NCBI RefSeq assembly: GCF_963675165.1
Contig: NC_087388.1
Coordinates: 3,973,047-4,037,046, forward strand
Direction of reading: 5' to 3'
Source of the DNA: Halichondria panicea
Taxonomy: Eukaryota; Porifera; Demospongiae; Suberitida; Halichondriidae
Length of the DNA: 64,000 nucleotides
This document shows, piece after piece, positions 1 through 12,540 of this stretch. The first letter of the stretch is position 1. Every line of letters starts with the position of its first letter. Below the pieces are notes generated by a model. The model worked only from the letters and a program-made list of their open reading frames with translations. It was not told where the DNA came from and did not search any database. The position numbers and the translations under genes are program-made.

Positions 1-118
1 TCTAGAGCTGATCTTATTAGGTAGATCTATTTATAGGTTGTTTCTAGTTGTTATACACATCTTTTAACATTGTGTATTGTCTTGGGGGTAGGATCTGGAA
101 CTCCAGCACAATTATTAA

Positions 119-130
119 TGCGCATGCGCA
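119..130. promoter_or_regulatory. Palindromic NRF1-type site upstream of kinase copy A
   Basis: The 12-mer TGCGCATGCGCA lies 46 nt upstream of the kinase start codon. It matches the consensus bound by NRF1-family factors at many animal promoters, and the same 12-mer stands before the duplicate gene at 14086-14097. The core GCGCATGCGC also occurs inside transposon-like repeats here (for example near 46561 and 56346), so a promoter role is inferred from position. Confidence 0.5.
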
Positions 131-176
131 ATCCAAAGAACATACCTTGTTGGGCGTGGCATGAGTTTTCGGGAAG

Positions 177-3100
177 ATGGCTGCACTTATTACTAAAGAC
201 TTGGATGAGCTAGTGGTGCTGGTAGAAGGCCTTGACCTGGAGGATAACAGAGCTGGTTCTGGTGCTTACGGGGTTGTCTTCAGAGTGACTGTGAAGGGGA
301 GAGAATGTATTGCCAAGAAGCTCCACAGTATCTTGCTCAAAGCTGGCGACTACTATCCAGTGGACCAGAGAGATTCCATTATTGAAAAGTTCCGCAATGA
401 GTGTCGTATTCTAAGTGGTCTGGAGCATCCGAACGTTGTAACGTTTATTGGAATCCACTATGGTCGAGACAAGAACGATCTTAGTCTGATCATGGAACGT
501 CTGCACACTGATGTAGCTGCTTTTGTTCAATCCCACCCTCAAACACCCATCGCTGAGAGAACTCATATTTTGTGGGATGTGTCAAAGGGCCTTCAATATC
601 TCCACTCGCTGACCCCTCCCCTCATACACCGTGACCTTACTGCTCCCAACATCCTGCTCACTGATGACCTGACTGCCAAGATAGGAGACTTGGGAGTATC
701 CAGATACGTGGACCTTGACGCATTGTCGAGGCTGCTAACGAAAGCTCCTGGAAACGTATACTACATGTCCCCCGAAGCAAGAGACGAGAATCCGCAGTAC
801 ACTGTCAAGCTGGACATTTTCTCCTTCGGTACTCTCATTATCCACACATTCATTGGCCAAGTTCCTGCTCTACATGATGTACCCTACAATCAGCAAGCTC
901 TAAAGCTCAGTGAAGAGGGAAAGATCGAGTTAACGAAAAGAAGAAGGGCTATTCAACAGATGACCACAGACCACTGCATGTATCCTCTCATTGTCCGCTG
1001 TCTCCATGACAAACCTGCTCCCAGACCAACTGCAGACGAAATGCACCAGTCACTGCAAGAGTTGTGTACGAGATACCCAACCAAGGTAATTCTATTCTTC
1101 GAGTGTTTGCTCTTTTAATATTAAAGTTTCAATAGGCGTTTCAAAAGGTGGAGATTAAGATTGCTCTAAGGCAGCGTCTAAAGGAAGGAGATACGTGGTA
1201 AGTATACTTATAGTAATTATGGATCGTTAAATAACAAGTTAAAATAATTCTCTAAACTGTACGGTACTTGGTTGGCTTTCAGTGGATGGAGCAATGGAAG
1301 AGGTATGTAGGATACAACGAACAAGCCTCTCCTGGTGATGGATCTGAAGCTGAAGTTGAAAATCCTGGAAAGATTAACAACAATGCTCTCCTGACAGGTC
1401 AGAGATCGTATTTAACTAGCTCTATAATAATGTTGTGATCCCTAATATAGGTGGGATTCTACGAGAGAATCTCACGGATAAAAATGACTATTTCCTCGTT
1501 CCGGAGTCAGCCTGGAACAAACTAGTCTCTTGGTATGGTATCTGCTCAAATTCGATCACAAGGTAGGTAATTACATACAGGTACATGTATACCCTTAGGA
1601 TTTTTGTTTCACATCAATTTTATCACTCATGCATGCAGGAAAGTTGTTCACGGGGGTCATGGCTTGATGGTGGAAGTCTACCTCCAAGTTCTCACCTTGA
1701 GTGTTTACCCTAACCTAAAAGAGATCAAGTGTAGAAAGTTCAGCCGTTTAGACACTATTGGTGAGTAATTGTGGCTTGTCACATTCTTTTAGTAAAGAAT
1801 CAGGATCCAGGGTAAAAACTGCCTGTATTGTTTGTCTGAGGGCAAAGGTTACAACAATTTGCTTGTTATTATGATCTGTAGATTCACTTAATGCTAGACT
1901 ACAGCCGAGAGTGTAATTGATCTAGCTAGCTCACGACTAAAAGCAATTATAAAATCCAGAGTGCATAGGTCAACTATTGCTGTTGCTGACTCAGCTTACA
2001 CATGTATTTTGTTCTTGTGCAATGTTATTTTACTGTCAGCAAACACTGCATGTTTTGTGTTTACTTTCCATTTATGTACGCCCACCCCCACTTTTGAGTG
2101 AAAGTTCCTGCATAGGCTAATTTGCCTCGTGAATTATTTTATCATAATTATATTATTTATTTATTTTTCATTATTTACAAATGACCTCTACTATAATATT
2201 GGACATAAAATGTGGACCTGTTTGTCCGTTATAAGAGGCGGTTTTGCATAGAGTTGGTAGTTGCAGAGGAGGTACGACTTGAGGCATGTGTGTCGTACCT
2301 CCTCTGGGTCAGTTGGGAGCACAAAACTTGTCCTCTGTCCGGAAAATCAAGAAAGTCAGCTTGTGGGAGGTTGTGTACTTAGGTAGTGATTTCAATCCGT
2401 GACATACATGTAGCTAGTGGCCTTTATGTTATGTTGTTCTAGTGGGAGGGTAGTTATGGGAGGTTCCACAGTAGCTACATGTAGATATACCTATTAGCAA
2501 GTATAAGAGGCAAGGACCATTCTGACAAGGAACAACCTTCTGATGCAGAATCTTCATATTGATGTACCGTATAGCGCGAAATTTTCGAGGCACTTATATT
2601 TCGTGGATTGGCCTCTAAAAGCCATTTCGTTGCACAATGTTCGCGGAATGACTGCTTACCGGAAGCCACGCCTTTAAATATTTGCACGATAGCAGGTAAT
2701 TCTAATTAAAAAACAATTTTCGTAGACTTAATTTTCGTGTAGAATTCTAACCCACAAAATCCGCGAAAATTAAGCCCCTCGAAAATTTCGCGCTATACGG
2801 TATTCAATGCTGGCAGGCCTCAGACGCAGACAGAAAAGACTTAATGGGTGAGCGTAATTTCGAGGCAAACACCTGGATGGGCTTAATTTTGATAACCATT
2901 TTCGTAATTAAGCCCATCCTACCTGTAGCTGCTTTGTAGCATGCGCATTAGGTGGGCGCGGTAAAGTACGGTATGCACTATAATTATGAAACTTCAAAGG
3001 TCAAATTGTGAGTAAAGTTCAAATAATATTTTCTAAGCCTCCCCCTCTTTCATTTTCTGGATTCGCCCCTGTTATTACCCGAGGCGCGCGTGGGCGGCCA

Positions 3101-6100
3101 CGGGTATAGTAGTCTGTTGGTTTGTTTGTGTATTCTGAATCTACTCACCTGGATATCACAGCACTGCGTTTACAGCATGGATAGTCTTCACACAACTAGT
3201 TATTAGTTTTAATAGTGGCAAATTTTGATGTTAAAGCTTTGTTGTCGAATAAGAATAAGAAGCTTGAACTTACACGTGGAGCTTGTGGGGTGCATGGAAA
3301 AGAAGGAAACGGAAAACGGAAACGACCATTACCATTCTGTATTTTTTGCAATAGTGAAAGTTGATAGCAGAAGATGTATTTGTAAAGGCAGGGGCGGATC
3401 CAGGGGTGATTTTGAGGGGCTGAAGCCCCCCCCTTTTGAAAAAACTACCATGTGTTGTAGTCTGACTCTACAACAATTTTGCCACCAATTACCGTATGCA
3501 TCTGTAGACTCACTTGAAATCACTTGAGAGATGCTAGACAACAGCTACTAGGAGTATAAAGGATCTAGGGTAGCTAGCTGGACGTACCTAGCTAGCTAGC
3601 TAGCTGTACGTACGTACGTACATCTGATCAATACAGTATCACCATAGTATTAAAAGTAAGTGCAGAGGTCAACGTATTCTACTCATTAATATGAAAGTTC
3701 AAAGGTCAAATCTTGCAAAAAAAATCACCTCTGGCGAGGCTGACCTGGGCGGCTCCACCGCCCTCGCACGGGGCTTCGCCCCTTTCTAGCTAGCTAGCCC
3801 CCCCCCTTTGTTTTTCCTCGATCCGCCCCTGAAAGGGGTGCTGTGGGGAAGCCTATCCATCTAGTCTAGCTATGACATTCAAGGAGCAACTAGGTAAGGT
3901 AGCTTGAGACAAGGGGGTGCTTCATGTTCACTTCATTCACTCAATCTCATCAGTACAGTGCTTTTATGCTTTCATGTTCACTTCACTCTCATCAGTTTAA
4001 TTATCATTCTGTGTTTTAAATTGAATATATAAATCAATAAATAAACATGAGAGTGAACATGAAGCAAGTGAAGTAAAAACCGAAAACCGGACAAGTACAA
4101 GGCTACCATGCAGTTCTGTTAGATGGCTAGGTTCAGCCATTGCAGCTGTATCTCAGGGTCTTACTCTCCAACATAATTACAATCTTGTGTAAGGTTCAGC
4201 CATCAAGTTGCCATGCAATGTTGCAGCACAGTCCATGTTTTGCAAGGGTCTTACTTCTCCATACAATCTTGCCTGACGTCATCTGTTACTTGCGAAAGCT
4301 GGATGTATTCAGTTCTCAGACTCTGGCCTCCTATACTGCTTTCCATGTACTCAACTTTCATATCAGTCAAACAGGTTCACTTCATTCACTCTGATCGACC
4401 AGGGGCGTAGGAAGCATGCTCTGGAGCACCCCTTGTCTCAAGCTACCTTATCTTGTTGCTCCTTGAAGCTAGATAGATTAGATAGGCTTCCTACAACTCA
4501 GCTCTACTATCCATATTCATATTCATGTCAAAAAACACAGAATGGTAATGGTCGTTAACTTTACACAGCTGAGATATTTCCGTTTTCCGTTTCCGCTTTC
4601 CGCCTTCCGTTTCCGTTTTCTGTTTCCTTCTTTTCCATGCACCCGAGCTTGTGGGCCTTTAGTACTTGCAGATGAAGTGATCCCGTACCAAGAACAATGG
4701 AAAAGGGGTCACTACAATAGAAAGCTAGAATTGTGACTGGATGTTGTCTCTGTTAGCTAGCTGACTCTGGGATCCTCTCCAGGAGCCATACTTCTCTGAG
4801 ACTCCAGGCTTCTTTGCTGTGATCCTAGTCCACAATGCATATATCTATGTACCACTAAAACTCTGTTCTCTATTGTTTCAGCATGTCTCTCCCTCTAGCT
4901 TTGTAGTCTGGTTTAGTCTGAGTCGCTGTGCTAGACAGCTCAGTCACTACCTAGTTCTTCTGGTTTCTTTGTAATCATGTCACCAGCCGAGGGTTTGCAC
5001 TTTAGTGCTCTATTTATTATACACACGACGTCATTATTTTGTCTTGCAGCCAGTCTGATGCAAGGCACTAAAAAGGAATTTGGGATACCTGAAAAAGTGG
5101 ATTGCCGTACACACTGCTATGTAAACAGTACTTTCAGGCTGCTTTCTAATGACAGTGAAACCATTCAGAAAAAGGGCGTTTTTGAAGATCAGGTGCATGG
5201 CTAAATTATGTTCGTATTAATTATATCAATGTTTGCATAATTATAGGGTACTGACACTGTCATCCTTGTATTGGAAAAGCAGAATGATGATGGGACATGG
5301 CCACAAGTCAGCTCGTGAGTGCAAAGCAACTTAGTATTTTGAATTAACACTTTAACTTTCATTAAAGCCCGCAACGTCAAAAGTTGGAGATAGAGGCAGC
5401 TCTTGAACAGAAGCTTAGAGCAGGCGAGAGCTGGTAAATCTCATTTATGTAGTAAGGTGTATGATTATACTGGCTTAATTGTGTGTTAGGTTTCTAGTTG
5501 ATGCTAACTGGATGAAAAAGTGGGAAACATTTGTTTCTATTTCCCTGATTGACAGTATGAAAAGGAGTAAACCTGGCCCTGTAGAAAACTCACAGTTATT
5601 CAAAGGTTAGTATATTATATAATAACATGTAATATAATTTTATATCTCGTTTATAGACAGTGATATGAGGCTGTATGACAACCTGATGGGCGGTTTAGAC
5701 TACACACTGGTACCAGAGTCAGCATGGAACAAGTTGCGCTTCTGGTATGGTCTGAGTCCACAGTCAACGGCTATATCCAGGTGAGTATAAGTATCACGTA
5801 CTGTACCTTATCTAAATATGCATCGTATAGGCGAGTGGTTGAGTGTGGTCCACTTGTAAGTGATTGTTTTGTGGAAGTTTATTTACTCAAGCTTAAGATG
5901 TGCGTACACCCACACCTCGAAAATGTCAAGACAAGGAAGTTTAGCAGAGCTGACACTGTTGGTGAGTATAGATGGTTAATTGATACATAATTATAATGAC
6001 GTAGCTAATTAATCAACGGTTGTTTCCATCCATGCACTCTAGGTGATTTAGAAGCTGCAATTAGACAGGCGTTTAGTATTCCCCGGAGTATTGACTGTCA

Positions 6101-8402
6101 TATTAGCTGCCAAACACTCAAAACCCTCTCTAAAAGTGACTCATTGCTGGGAGCAGGTCTACATTCTGGACAGGTTTGCTTAGAATAAATTTCATAAATA
6201 TTTTATTAATTTTCATTAGAAAATTGTGCTGTCATCCATAGCGACTCAGAGGAAGGAGATGCAAACCACACTGAAACACCAATTAAAGAATGGAGACCTA
6301 TGGTATGAGAATTCTAAAACAATAACTGTGTGTATGTATGCCCCACTTTCCTGCAGGTACCTAGTGGACATTCGCTGGATGAAACAATGGAAAAAGTATG
6401 TTGGTTACGACACGTGGGATCAGTCATCAGTCGGCAAGGAGTCTGCAAACCCAGGGCCTCTGGACAACTTTAACCTGTTCAAAAGTAAGTGTCCATATAT
6501 TGTAAAGCTCTTACCGCGAGTCTTAGACCATACTTGTGAATCGAGTCAAACATTACAAAGTGTTCCCACAGATGGTTGTCTTCGTGAGGACCTGATGGAT
6601 GAGTTAGACTACTATCTTCTCCCCAAGTCAGCTTGGAACAAACTAGCATCTTGGTACGGCCTCAGTCCAGAGTCAAAGGCCATCTCAAGGTGGTGTTATA
6701 ATTATATTGATACGACATTGTTTAGATCTATTGGTCAACCACAGGCGGGTGGTTGAGTATGGACTGTACATGAAGCACTGCAGAGTGGAGGTGTATCTGC
6801 TGGAATTTAAACTTTGTGTACACCCTAACCTCAATGATATCAAAAAGAGGGAGTTTAGCAGAGGTGACACTGTCGGTGAGTACATTGTATTTCGAGACAA
6901 TGTTAGTGTTTGTAAAGACAGTATTGTGCATGTGATTATATAGGTGCTGTACATGTACATGTTGTAGTTTATGTTCATGGAATCCATTGTGTATCGAATT
7001 GTGAAACAAATTGCCACCCACAGGTCGCGGTTAAATTAATCTTTTAATAAGTTAAGCACATTCGTAATCACATGGTTAGCATACTCTGAGCACTAAGGCT
7101 TGCATCAGTTATATAGTCTCGCGAGTGCACGCATTTTTGGGAGGGAATAGCTGCTAATAAATGCACCTGGTTTGATAAGTTAACGAATATTTTGCACGTG
7201 ACTACATTCCTCAGTACAACAGAATCAGCAATAGTGACCAGACGTTCCCTTCCCCGCTCGCGAGACTACATCAGTTGCATGTCTTACACTCCCACTCTTT
7301 TATTGTGAGTGTTGATGTATTATGCATTCACAGCTGATTTGGAGTCTGCTATTAGAGAGGAGTTTGGTGTCCCCCCAGCCGAAGAGTGCAGAGTGTGGCA
7401 TCGCTACATGACACACACCTATGAGCTATTGTCAAAAGCTGACCAATGTCTGCAGGATGCTGGACTCTACAATGGGCAGGTATAAGCAGTCATCAACATT
7501 TCATGCAATTTCCCTGCTTGTAATACCTGGTTTCGAATGCAAGCTTTTTCGATTGTGAATTAAAAGTAGATTGCAAACGAAAGACACGCAAAGAGTGAGC
7601 ATGCATGAGCATGCAATTTGTATAGTGAAAAATGCAATAGGGCTGGTACAGTACTATAGCCTTGTGAATGCTGGATATTTTTCCGTTGATTTACTGAGCA
7701 TACACGTTGTTATCCTGCGTTAGCCGGTATCTGGCTAATGATTAGCGCATGTGCAAGCAGTCGATACCAGGCCCACTCTTCGAGGAAGTGCGGCCTGGGA
7801 TCGGATTAATTCGAAACCCAGTATAATTATATAAAGTTACATGACTGTACATAGCTAAGTTCAGAATCTTTTGCTTGTCAATTATTGATGACATTAATTT
7901 TGATCAAACTTTGTTTCCCAGACCATCCTCTTGGAGATGAAGAATAAAGATGGGTCATGGCCAAGAACCACCTCGTAAGGCAGCGTTTTATCTGCTTTAT
8001 GTTTTACATTCATTGATGCAGTGTTGTTCGTCGACGATTGCGTTCTAGTGACGACATCTAAAGTGTGAAGTAATCAAAAACTAGAGTGGATTCTTCTTAC
8101 CTATTTTATTTTTCTCCATTCTTTTCGTGGCGCAAGTCTGTACTACATCAGTTTTACATAAATTTTTTATCTGTGTACAGTACATAGTATGAGAAGTGAA
8201 GTGGAAGTGCGGCCTGGGATCGAGGCTATTACTCTGTATGCAAGGCTCATTATTTTGCTAACTGGTGGGTGGGGCTCAATCCTCCCTCTCTAGGCTTGTC
8301 AAATTTATAGCTGGCTTCCTTTTGTGCAGGATTGTTGACAAGAGACCGTTTAGATCTACAGAACACATCTGTGTGGTGGTTCTCAGTTTCAACTTCAAAT
8401 AA
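177..8402 (+). CDS. Protein kinase with three DUSP-UBL modules, copy A (probably impaired)
   Basis: Nineteen exons can be read: 177-1085, 1136-1197, about 1263-1397, 1451-1562, 1639-1760, 5050-5192, 5247-5314, 5368-5433, 5490-5605, 5657-5780, 5831-5961, 6043-6173, 6220-6302, 6357-6484, 6572-6689, 6745-6875, 7334-7479, 7922-7974 and 8330-8402. Exon 1 is the kinase domain, with a Gly-rich loop, HRDLTAPN catalytic loop, DLG in place of DFG and a SPE motif. The rest encodes three DUSP plus UBL modules like those of USP4/USP15, with no USP protease domain. The acceptor of exon 3 is damaged (ACGG where copy B has ACAGG). Retaining intron 2 gives TGG-TAA at once, leaving a kinase-only protein of about 324 residues. 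The last exon ends 3 nt before the SSUH2 start codon. The kinase exon keeps mostly silent changes, so a truncated product may still be made. Confidence 0.8.
1198..1263 (+). other. Intron 2 of copy A with destroyed 3' splice site
   Basis: Copy B reads CTGTACAG then GTACCTGG at 15291-15306. Copy A reads CTGTACGGTACTTGG at 1257-1271, so one A is missing and no AG remains at the junction. The next AG, inside the former exon (CTTTCAG ending at 1281), would shift the reading frame. The intron opens with TAA in the exon frame, so retention gives an immediate stop after the Trp codon. Confidence 0.8.
2264..2306. repeat. Perfect 15-bp hairpin
   Basis: CAGAGGAGGTACGAC at 2264-2278 and its exact reverse complement at 2292-2306 flank a 13-nt loop. 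It lies in intron 5 of copy A. It could be the tip of a small inverted-repeat transposon. Confidence 0.7.
2565..2802. mobile_element. MITE, CCGTATAGCG family, subtype I
   Basis: Terminal inverted repeats start CCGTATAGCGCGAAA and end with the complement TTTCGCGCTATACGG, flanked by TA on both sides. The interior carries TTTTCG/CGAAAA-rich arms and no ORF. Relatives lie at 17075-17286 and 25713-25888; subtype II copies are at 41114, 47593 and 52877. Confidence 0.8.
3389..3831. mobile_element. Non-autonomous element with CAGGGGCGGATCC termini
   Basis: The left end CAGGGGCGGATCCAGG and right end CTCGATCCGCCCCTG are imperfect inverted repeats, and a GAGGGGCTGAAGCCCCCC palindrome lies near the left end. 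No ORF. A related copy lies at 16745-17443 in the same intron of the duplicate gene. Confidence 0.6.
6876..7333 (+). other. Intron 16 of copy A
   Basis: This 458-nt intron holds no coding sequence I can support. It is largely shared with 19933-20395 of copy B, apart from small indels such as the doubled ACATGT motif near 20007-20022. Confidence 0.6.
7480..7921 (+). other. Intron 17 of copy A (empty insertion site)
   Basis: A 442-nt intron without coding potential. The stretch AAAGAGTGAGCATGCATG near 7588-7606 is uninterrupted; copy B carries a 581-bp transposon at the same point. A fragment with a CGGCCTGGGATCG motif near 7791 belongs to the same repeat family. Confidence 0.7.
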
Positions 8403-8405
8403 GCC

Positions 8406-8928
8406 ATGGACAACCAACCCCTCCTTGCCATGGTCCCCAGTACAACCAGCCTCAGGGTGGCTACTCTCCCCCTCAGGCACAGCAACCTACTGGTAAGTTA
8501 AACAAAAACTGCCAGATAGCTATTATATTAATGTGCATGTATGAGGTTATTTTGTAAATTGCACTCTAGTTGAGATGTTTTATGTGAAATCAATCGAAAT
8601 GGTTTCTGTACATGTGCTATATTATTATAGTCTGCTTCGTAATTGTGTGATCAACTGGTCTATAGATCTATGGAATAAATTACCGTTATGTCGTAATAGA
8701 AAAAGCATTCGTACATGTACATGGCATGCAAAGGGTCTATCTAAATTCCATGCACTGTGGATTGCTAATACCAATGTCATGCTCACACTCCCAGTTCCCC
8801 CTCCCCCAGGCCCTCCAGCCGCTGGCCCCCCTCCTGGACAAAACTTGCCTGGAGAGGATGTGCACGAGAATGCAGGCGCCGAAGCTCCTCAACCCTCTGC
8901 CCCTGACGCCTCCAAGATGGACTATGTG
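8406..8928 (+). pseudogene. SSUH2: Truncated, frameshifted SSUH2 copy
   Basis: Exon 1 (8406-8492) and part of exon 2 (8810-8928) match the intact gene at 22100-22181 and 22519-22637. Exon 1 has five extra bases (GCCAT near 8427) relative to copy B, which shift the frame, and the shifted frame then stops at the junction with the Penelope-like element. Exons 3-10, with the whole zinc-binding region, are absent. Splice sites of intron 1 are still present. A functional SSUH2 product is not possible. Confidence 0.85.
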
Positions 8929-10970
8929 ATGAACCCATTCTAGAAGCTTACATAGACACAACAAAGAACTCCTTGAATGACCAATTACCGGCACTTTTTC
9001 AAGCAACAAAAACGAATCTCCCTAAAAAACAAAAAATCGCAAAAAACAGTTTCGTAAAAAATAGAGCTGCACTCACAATCAAACCAGCAGATAAAAACTT
9101 GGGTATAGTGATCATGAACACCAGAGACTATATACAAATATGTGCATCCCAATTAGCGGACACCAATACATATGTACAAGTAGACACCTTCCCAGCCACA
9201 ACAATCCACCGAAATCTCCAGAACACACTAATTGAGCATTCAAGAGTACTGAAACCTCATAAAAACCTCCACAATTTTCTTCTACCGCAACCAAATAAAA
9301 CACAGACACCCAAATTCTATGGTATACCAAAAATCCATAAAAAGTTCACCAGCCTACCACCAGTCCGCCCAATAGTATCCCACTCAAACTCGCTACTAGC
9401 ACCAACGGCCAAGTTTATCGATCACGTCCTTCAACCTCTCGCCCGATCACATCAAGACTCCCTTCTCAACTCCAGCTCTCTCCTTCGTATACTCCAATAT
9501 ATGCATATCCCAGACGATGCCTTTTTGGTCACAATCGATGTAGAAAGCCTCTACCCATCAATTCCGCAAAAAGAATGCCTAGAAATCATCTACGAAGAAA
9601 TGCACGCCAAAAAACATCTACTCCTGTTCGATCCGAACCTATTTATTAAACTGCTGCACACCAATGTCACTTCGAACTTTTTCGAATTTGGGCCCATCAC
9701 CTTTAAACAAGTCAAAGGGACAGCGATGGGAGCTGCTTTCTCACCCACCATTGCAAACATCTTTATGTCCATCATTGCATCCCAGCCCAAAAAACCACAC
9801 CTCCTAAAAAGGTACATAGACGACATTTTTATCATTTGGGAACACTCCCTAGAAGACCTACTAAATTTCCTCTCAGCACTCAACTGCTTCCATGCAACAC
9901 TGAGATACACGTGGACATTCTCCAAAACATCAGCCGATTATTTAGATATAACCATCTTTAAGGGTCTCGCTTTCCCAGCAACAAACCTGTTAGACACAAA
10001 AACGTTCCAAAAAACTCAAAACTTATACCAATACCTACACTTCAATTCATGTCACCCAATGTCAACATTCAAGGGCCTCATAATAGGAGAATGCATAAGA
10101 TACGTAAGAATTAATTCGTCAAAGGACAACTATCTAGCGACCCTAGAACAGTTCAAACAAAGGCTATACAAAAGACAATATCCCACAGCGCTCGTCAACA
10201 AAATAACTCAAAAAATCAATCACGAACAAAGACGGAACTACCTGAAAGAACCCACCATCGCAAATATCTCGAAGCCAAAACCAACTTTTAAGTGTCTGCC
10301 TCCACCACACTATAATGCTCTAAAGGCAATCATCCTACAACATTATCATATGGTTCAGAGATTTGCACCAAGACCTAGATTTATTCCTCTAAGGCACAAA
10401 AAACTCGGAGAAGACCTAATTCGTGCAAAAATATACCCCACAGATGAACAATTCGTTGACATGGTACTCACCACCAGCCAAGAGTTCCACAGCCTCAACA
10501 GCACATAGCACAATGCTACAAGGCCAACACTACGCCCGTGTGAAACGTCAACCAAAACTTGTAAAAACATCAGATGTGCCACCTGTCAACACCTAAACTG
10601 TGATACTCACTTCCGTAGTACCACCAACGGAAGGACACACCCTATCAGACGATCTTTCACATGTAAATCATCCAACGTTATCTACCTGATTACTTGCAAA
10701 AAATGTAAAAAACAATACGTCGGTCTAACAACAAAACAACTGAATTATAGAATCTGTAGACACCGATCCAACATCACCCATAATCAACCCATCTACATTA
10801 GCAGACATTTCAATTTCAAGGATCATAATATACACCACCTCGCCGTACAAGCAATAGACTAAGCAGATAATCTAGAAGAACTAAAAAAGCTTGAACGCTT
10901 TTGGATTCTCACATTAGATACTGTTGTTCCAAAAGGTCTAAACGTAACTATCGGCCACGGTGCATTGTAA
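8929..10970 (+). mobile_element. Penelope-like element, reverse transcriptase plus GIY-YIG, 5' truncated and stopped
   Basis: The frame starting at the junction with SSUH2 (8928/8929) encodes a reverse transcriptase with KPADKNLG, FYGIPKIHK, the motif-A Asp (TIDVESLYPSIP), KGTAMGAAFSP and YIDDIFIIW, in the order seen in Penelope-like elements. In the same frame, after a TAG at 10506-10508, comes a Cys-rich segment (CKNIRCATC) and a GIY-YIG endonuclease start (VIYLITCKKCKKQYVG), then a TAA at 10860-10862 and the final stop at 10968-10970. Two in-frame stops and a missing 5' part mean this copy is dead, although the frame is otherwise unshifted, so it is young. It sits in exon 2 of the copy A SSUH2 and marks the end of the duplication. 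The 3' boundary is not determined and may lie near 11.1 kb. Confidence 0.9.
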
Positions 10971-11087
10971 GATCTATGATTGATTGTATGTATGTATGTA
11001 TATATGTGCTATAATAATGTGAAGACAATTAAACATGTAAACAACCTCTAAACAACCTCTAAATAAGTATACAATATGTACATACTA

Positions 11088-11131
11088 GATGGAGAAGGGT
11101 CCCCCACCACGCGGGGGGACCCTTCTCCATC
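11088..11131. repeat. GC-rich 18-bp perfect hairpin
   Basis: GATGGAGAAGGGTCCCCC at 11088-11105 pairs exactly with 11114-11131 across an 8-nt loop. A second C-run/G-run pair follows. It may be part of the 3' region of the upstream Penelope-like element. Confidence 0.7.
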
Positions 11132-12459
11132 GGGGTCCCCCTGCCTGGTGGGGGAAAACACACACACACACACACACACACACTACTACATATTTATTTT
11201 GACTAATGCCTTGTGCTAACTCTAAGAAATGTAAAGACTATATACACACACATGTCACCTAAATGTACATGTATAAGCATTAATTAAGCCTATAATACCA
11301 CAAAAATTAGATAAGATTTAGATTTAATCCCCATTCCCGAATCTCAAGGTCGGGCGTTCAAGTGCTTCTTTGTTTATCATTTGTCTGTGTTTTCTGTTTT
11401 TAATTTTATTTTCTGTCCCCTGTGCCCCCCCCCCATTTGTTATTGTTGACAATAACCAGTACTGCCCACTTTGAATTCAGACTATATAACCTAAGTCCTT
11501 TAGATAATAGCCACTGCAAATGTAAGCTCACTTAATTAATAGGTATGTCCACCCAACCCATGGTATAGAGTAACAAAGCCACTGATAGGACCCCGTTGAG
11601 CAAAAGAATAAACTACCCGCACTGAGCACTACAGAATACATGTACCCTGCATACTTTTAAAACACCACAACCACGGTGTACGCCACATACAGCTTCCAGA
11701 ATGCCCTCAAAACATAAACTCAAACCATTGCCTTACTACCATAAAAGCATACAAAACAAAAACCCCAAAATAATGATACACCAAAATTAATGAAGATAGT
11801 GAAATTTACACATCACAATTAAGATCCACAAGTACATTACCACAATACACAAACCTGCCCCATTACATAAAGAAACATCACATGATAATCCTAAAAATAG
11901 TCTATCAATCTCCTCTCCACCTGGCCTACCTGAAAGATGACAAGTGAACTAATGTAAGCTAAATGCATGCACACACTTTAAATACTGACATATATATATA
12001 TATAAGTAAGTAAGGTAACAACAGAGATGGGATTCCAAATGAAAATTCAGAATTGAGCATTCCGTGTTGAACAAGATAGGATGTGTGGTTGAAAGCCATC
12101 ATCCACCCTATACCCTTTGTATACCTTCTATAAACACACAAACACACTACCGTATACCTCGCTTGCGCATGCGCACCGAGGCATAATAAGTATGTACACG
12201 ATGCACAAATAACATGACATGTTATGACTTATTATTACATGTATTATTAGTCAGGCTCATTCTATATAATCATATAATTATACATGCATGTAAAATAAAA
12301 CTAATGAGTCAGAATCCACATTTTAACTTCACCACCGTGCAGCTATAATGCTCCACATTCTTGGATACATGCAGTTCCCAAATTCAATTATAGACGGGTA
12401 GTAATTTTAGCGTTAATAAATGTGGTAGGCTGGGAAACTAAAGGAGTGGCCTTAAACCC

Positions 12460-12540
12460 TAGCCTCGTTCCTAGCAAGCCGATTTTCTCTAAATGACCTA
12501 GTGTTATTTTAGAGACAACTCGGACTGGGAACGAGGCTAG
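12460..12540. mobile_element. Miniature TAGCCTCG element
   Basis: Ends are TAGCCTCGTTCC and GGGAACGAGGCTAG in inverted orientation, flanked by CTTAAACCC and GTTAAACCC, an imperfect 9-bp direct repeat. The same terminus occurs on the 581-bp elements at 20654 and 56289 and as fragments near 25920, 46610 and 63390. Confidence 0.6.

Larger units (their letters stand above)
1761..5049 (+). other. Large repeat-filled intron 5 of copy A
   Basis: I see no coding exon in this 3.3-kb intron. It holds parts of a repeat with CAGGGGCGGATCC-type ends (about 1801-3072, and a complete copy at 3389-3831), an inverted-repeat element at 2565-2802, a hairpin at 2264-2306, and a longer interspersed repeat from about 3085 to 5011 that is related to 19083-19590 in intron 14 of copy B. 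Fragments of that repeat also occur at 40240-40360. Short ORFs here look like chance. Confidence 0.6.
1..8928 (+). repeat. Segmental duplication, copy A
   Basis: This block matches about 13975-22637 in the same orientation. It covers the kinase promoter, all kinase-DUSP-UBL exons, their introns and the first two coding exons of SSUH2. In the 0.9-kb kinase exon I count about 14 differences, nearly all silent, while introns differ by transposon insertions and deletions. The right boundary is sharp: both copies read identically to the codon ending at 8928, after which copy A enters a Penelope-like element and copy B continues through SSUH2. The left edge may lie outside the window. Confidence 0.9.

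Noticed and set aside
119-130. Every GCGCATGCGC as a promoter mark
   Set aside because: The core also lies inside transposon copies (20717, 21176, 46561, 56346), so only the sites just upstream of start codons were kept.
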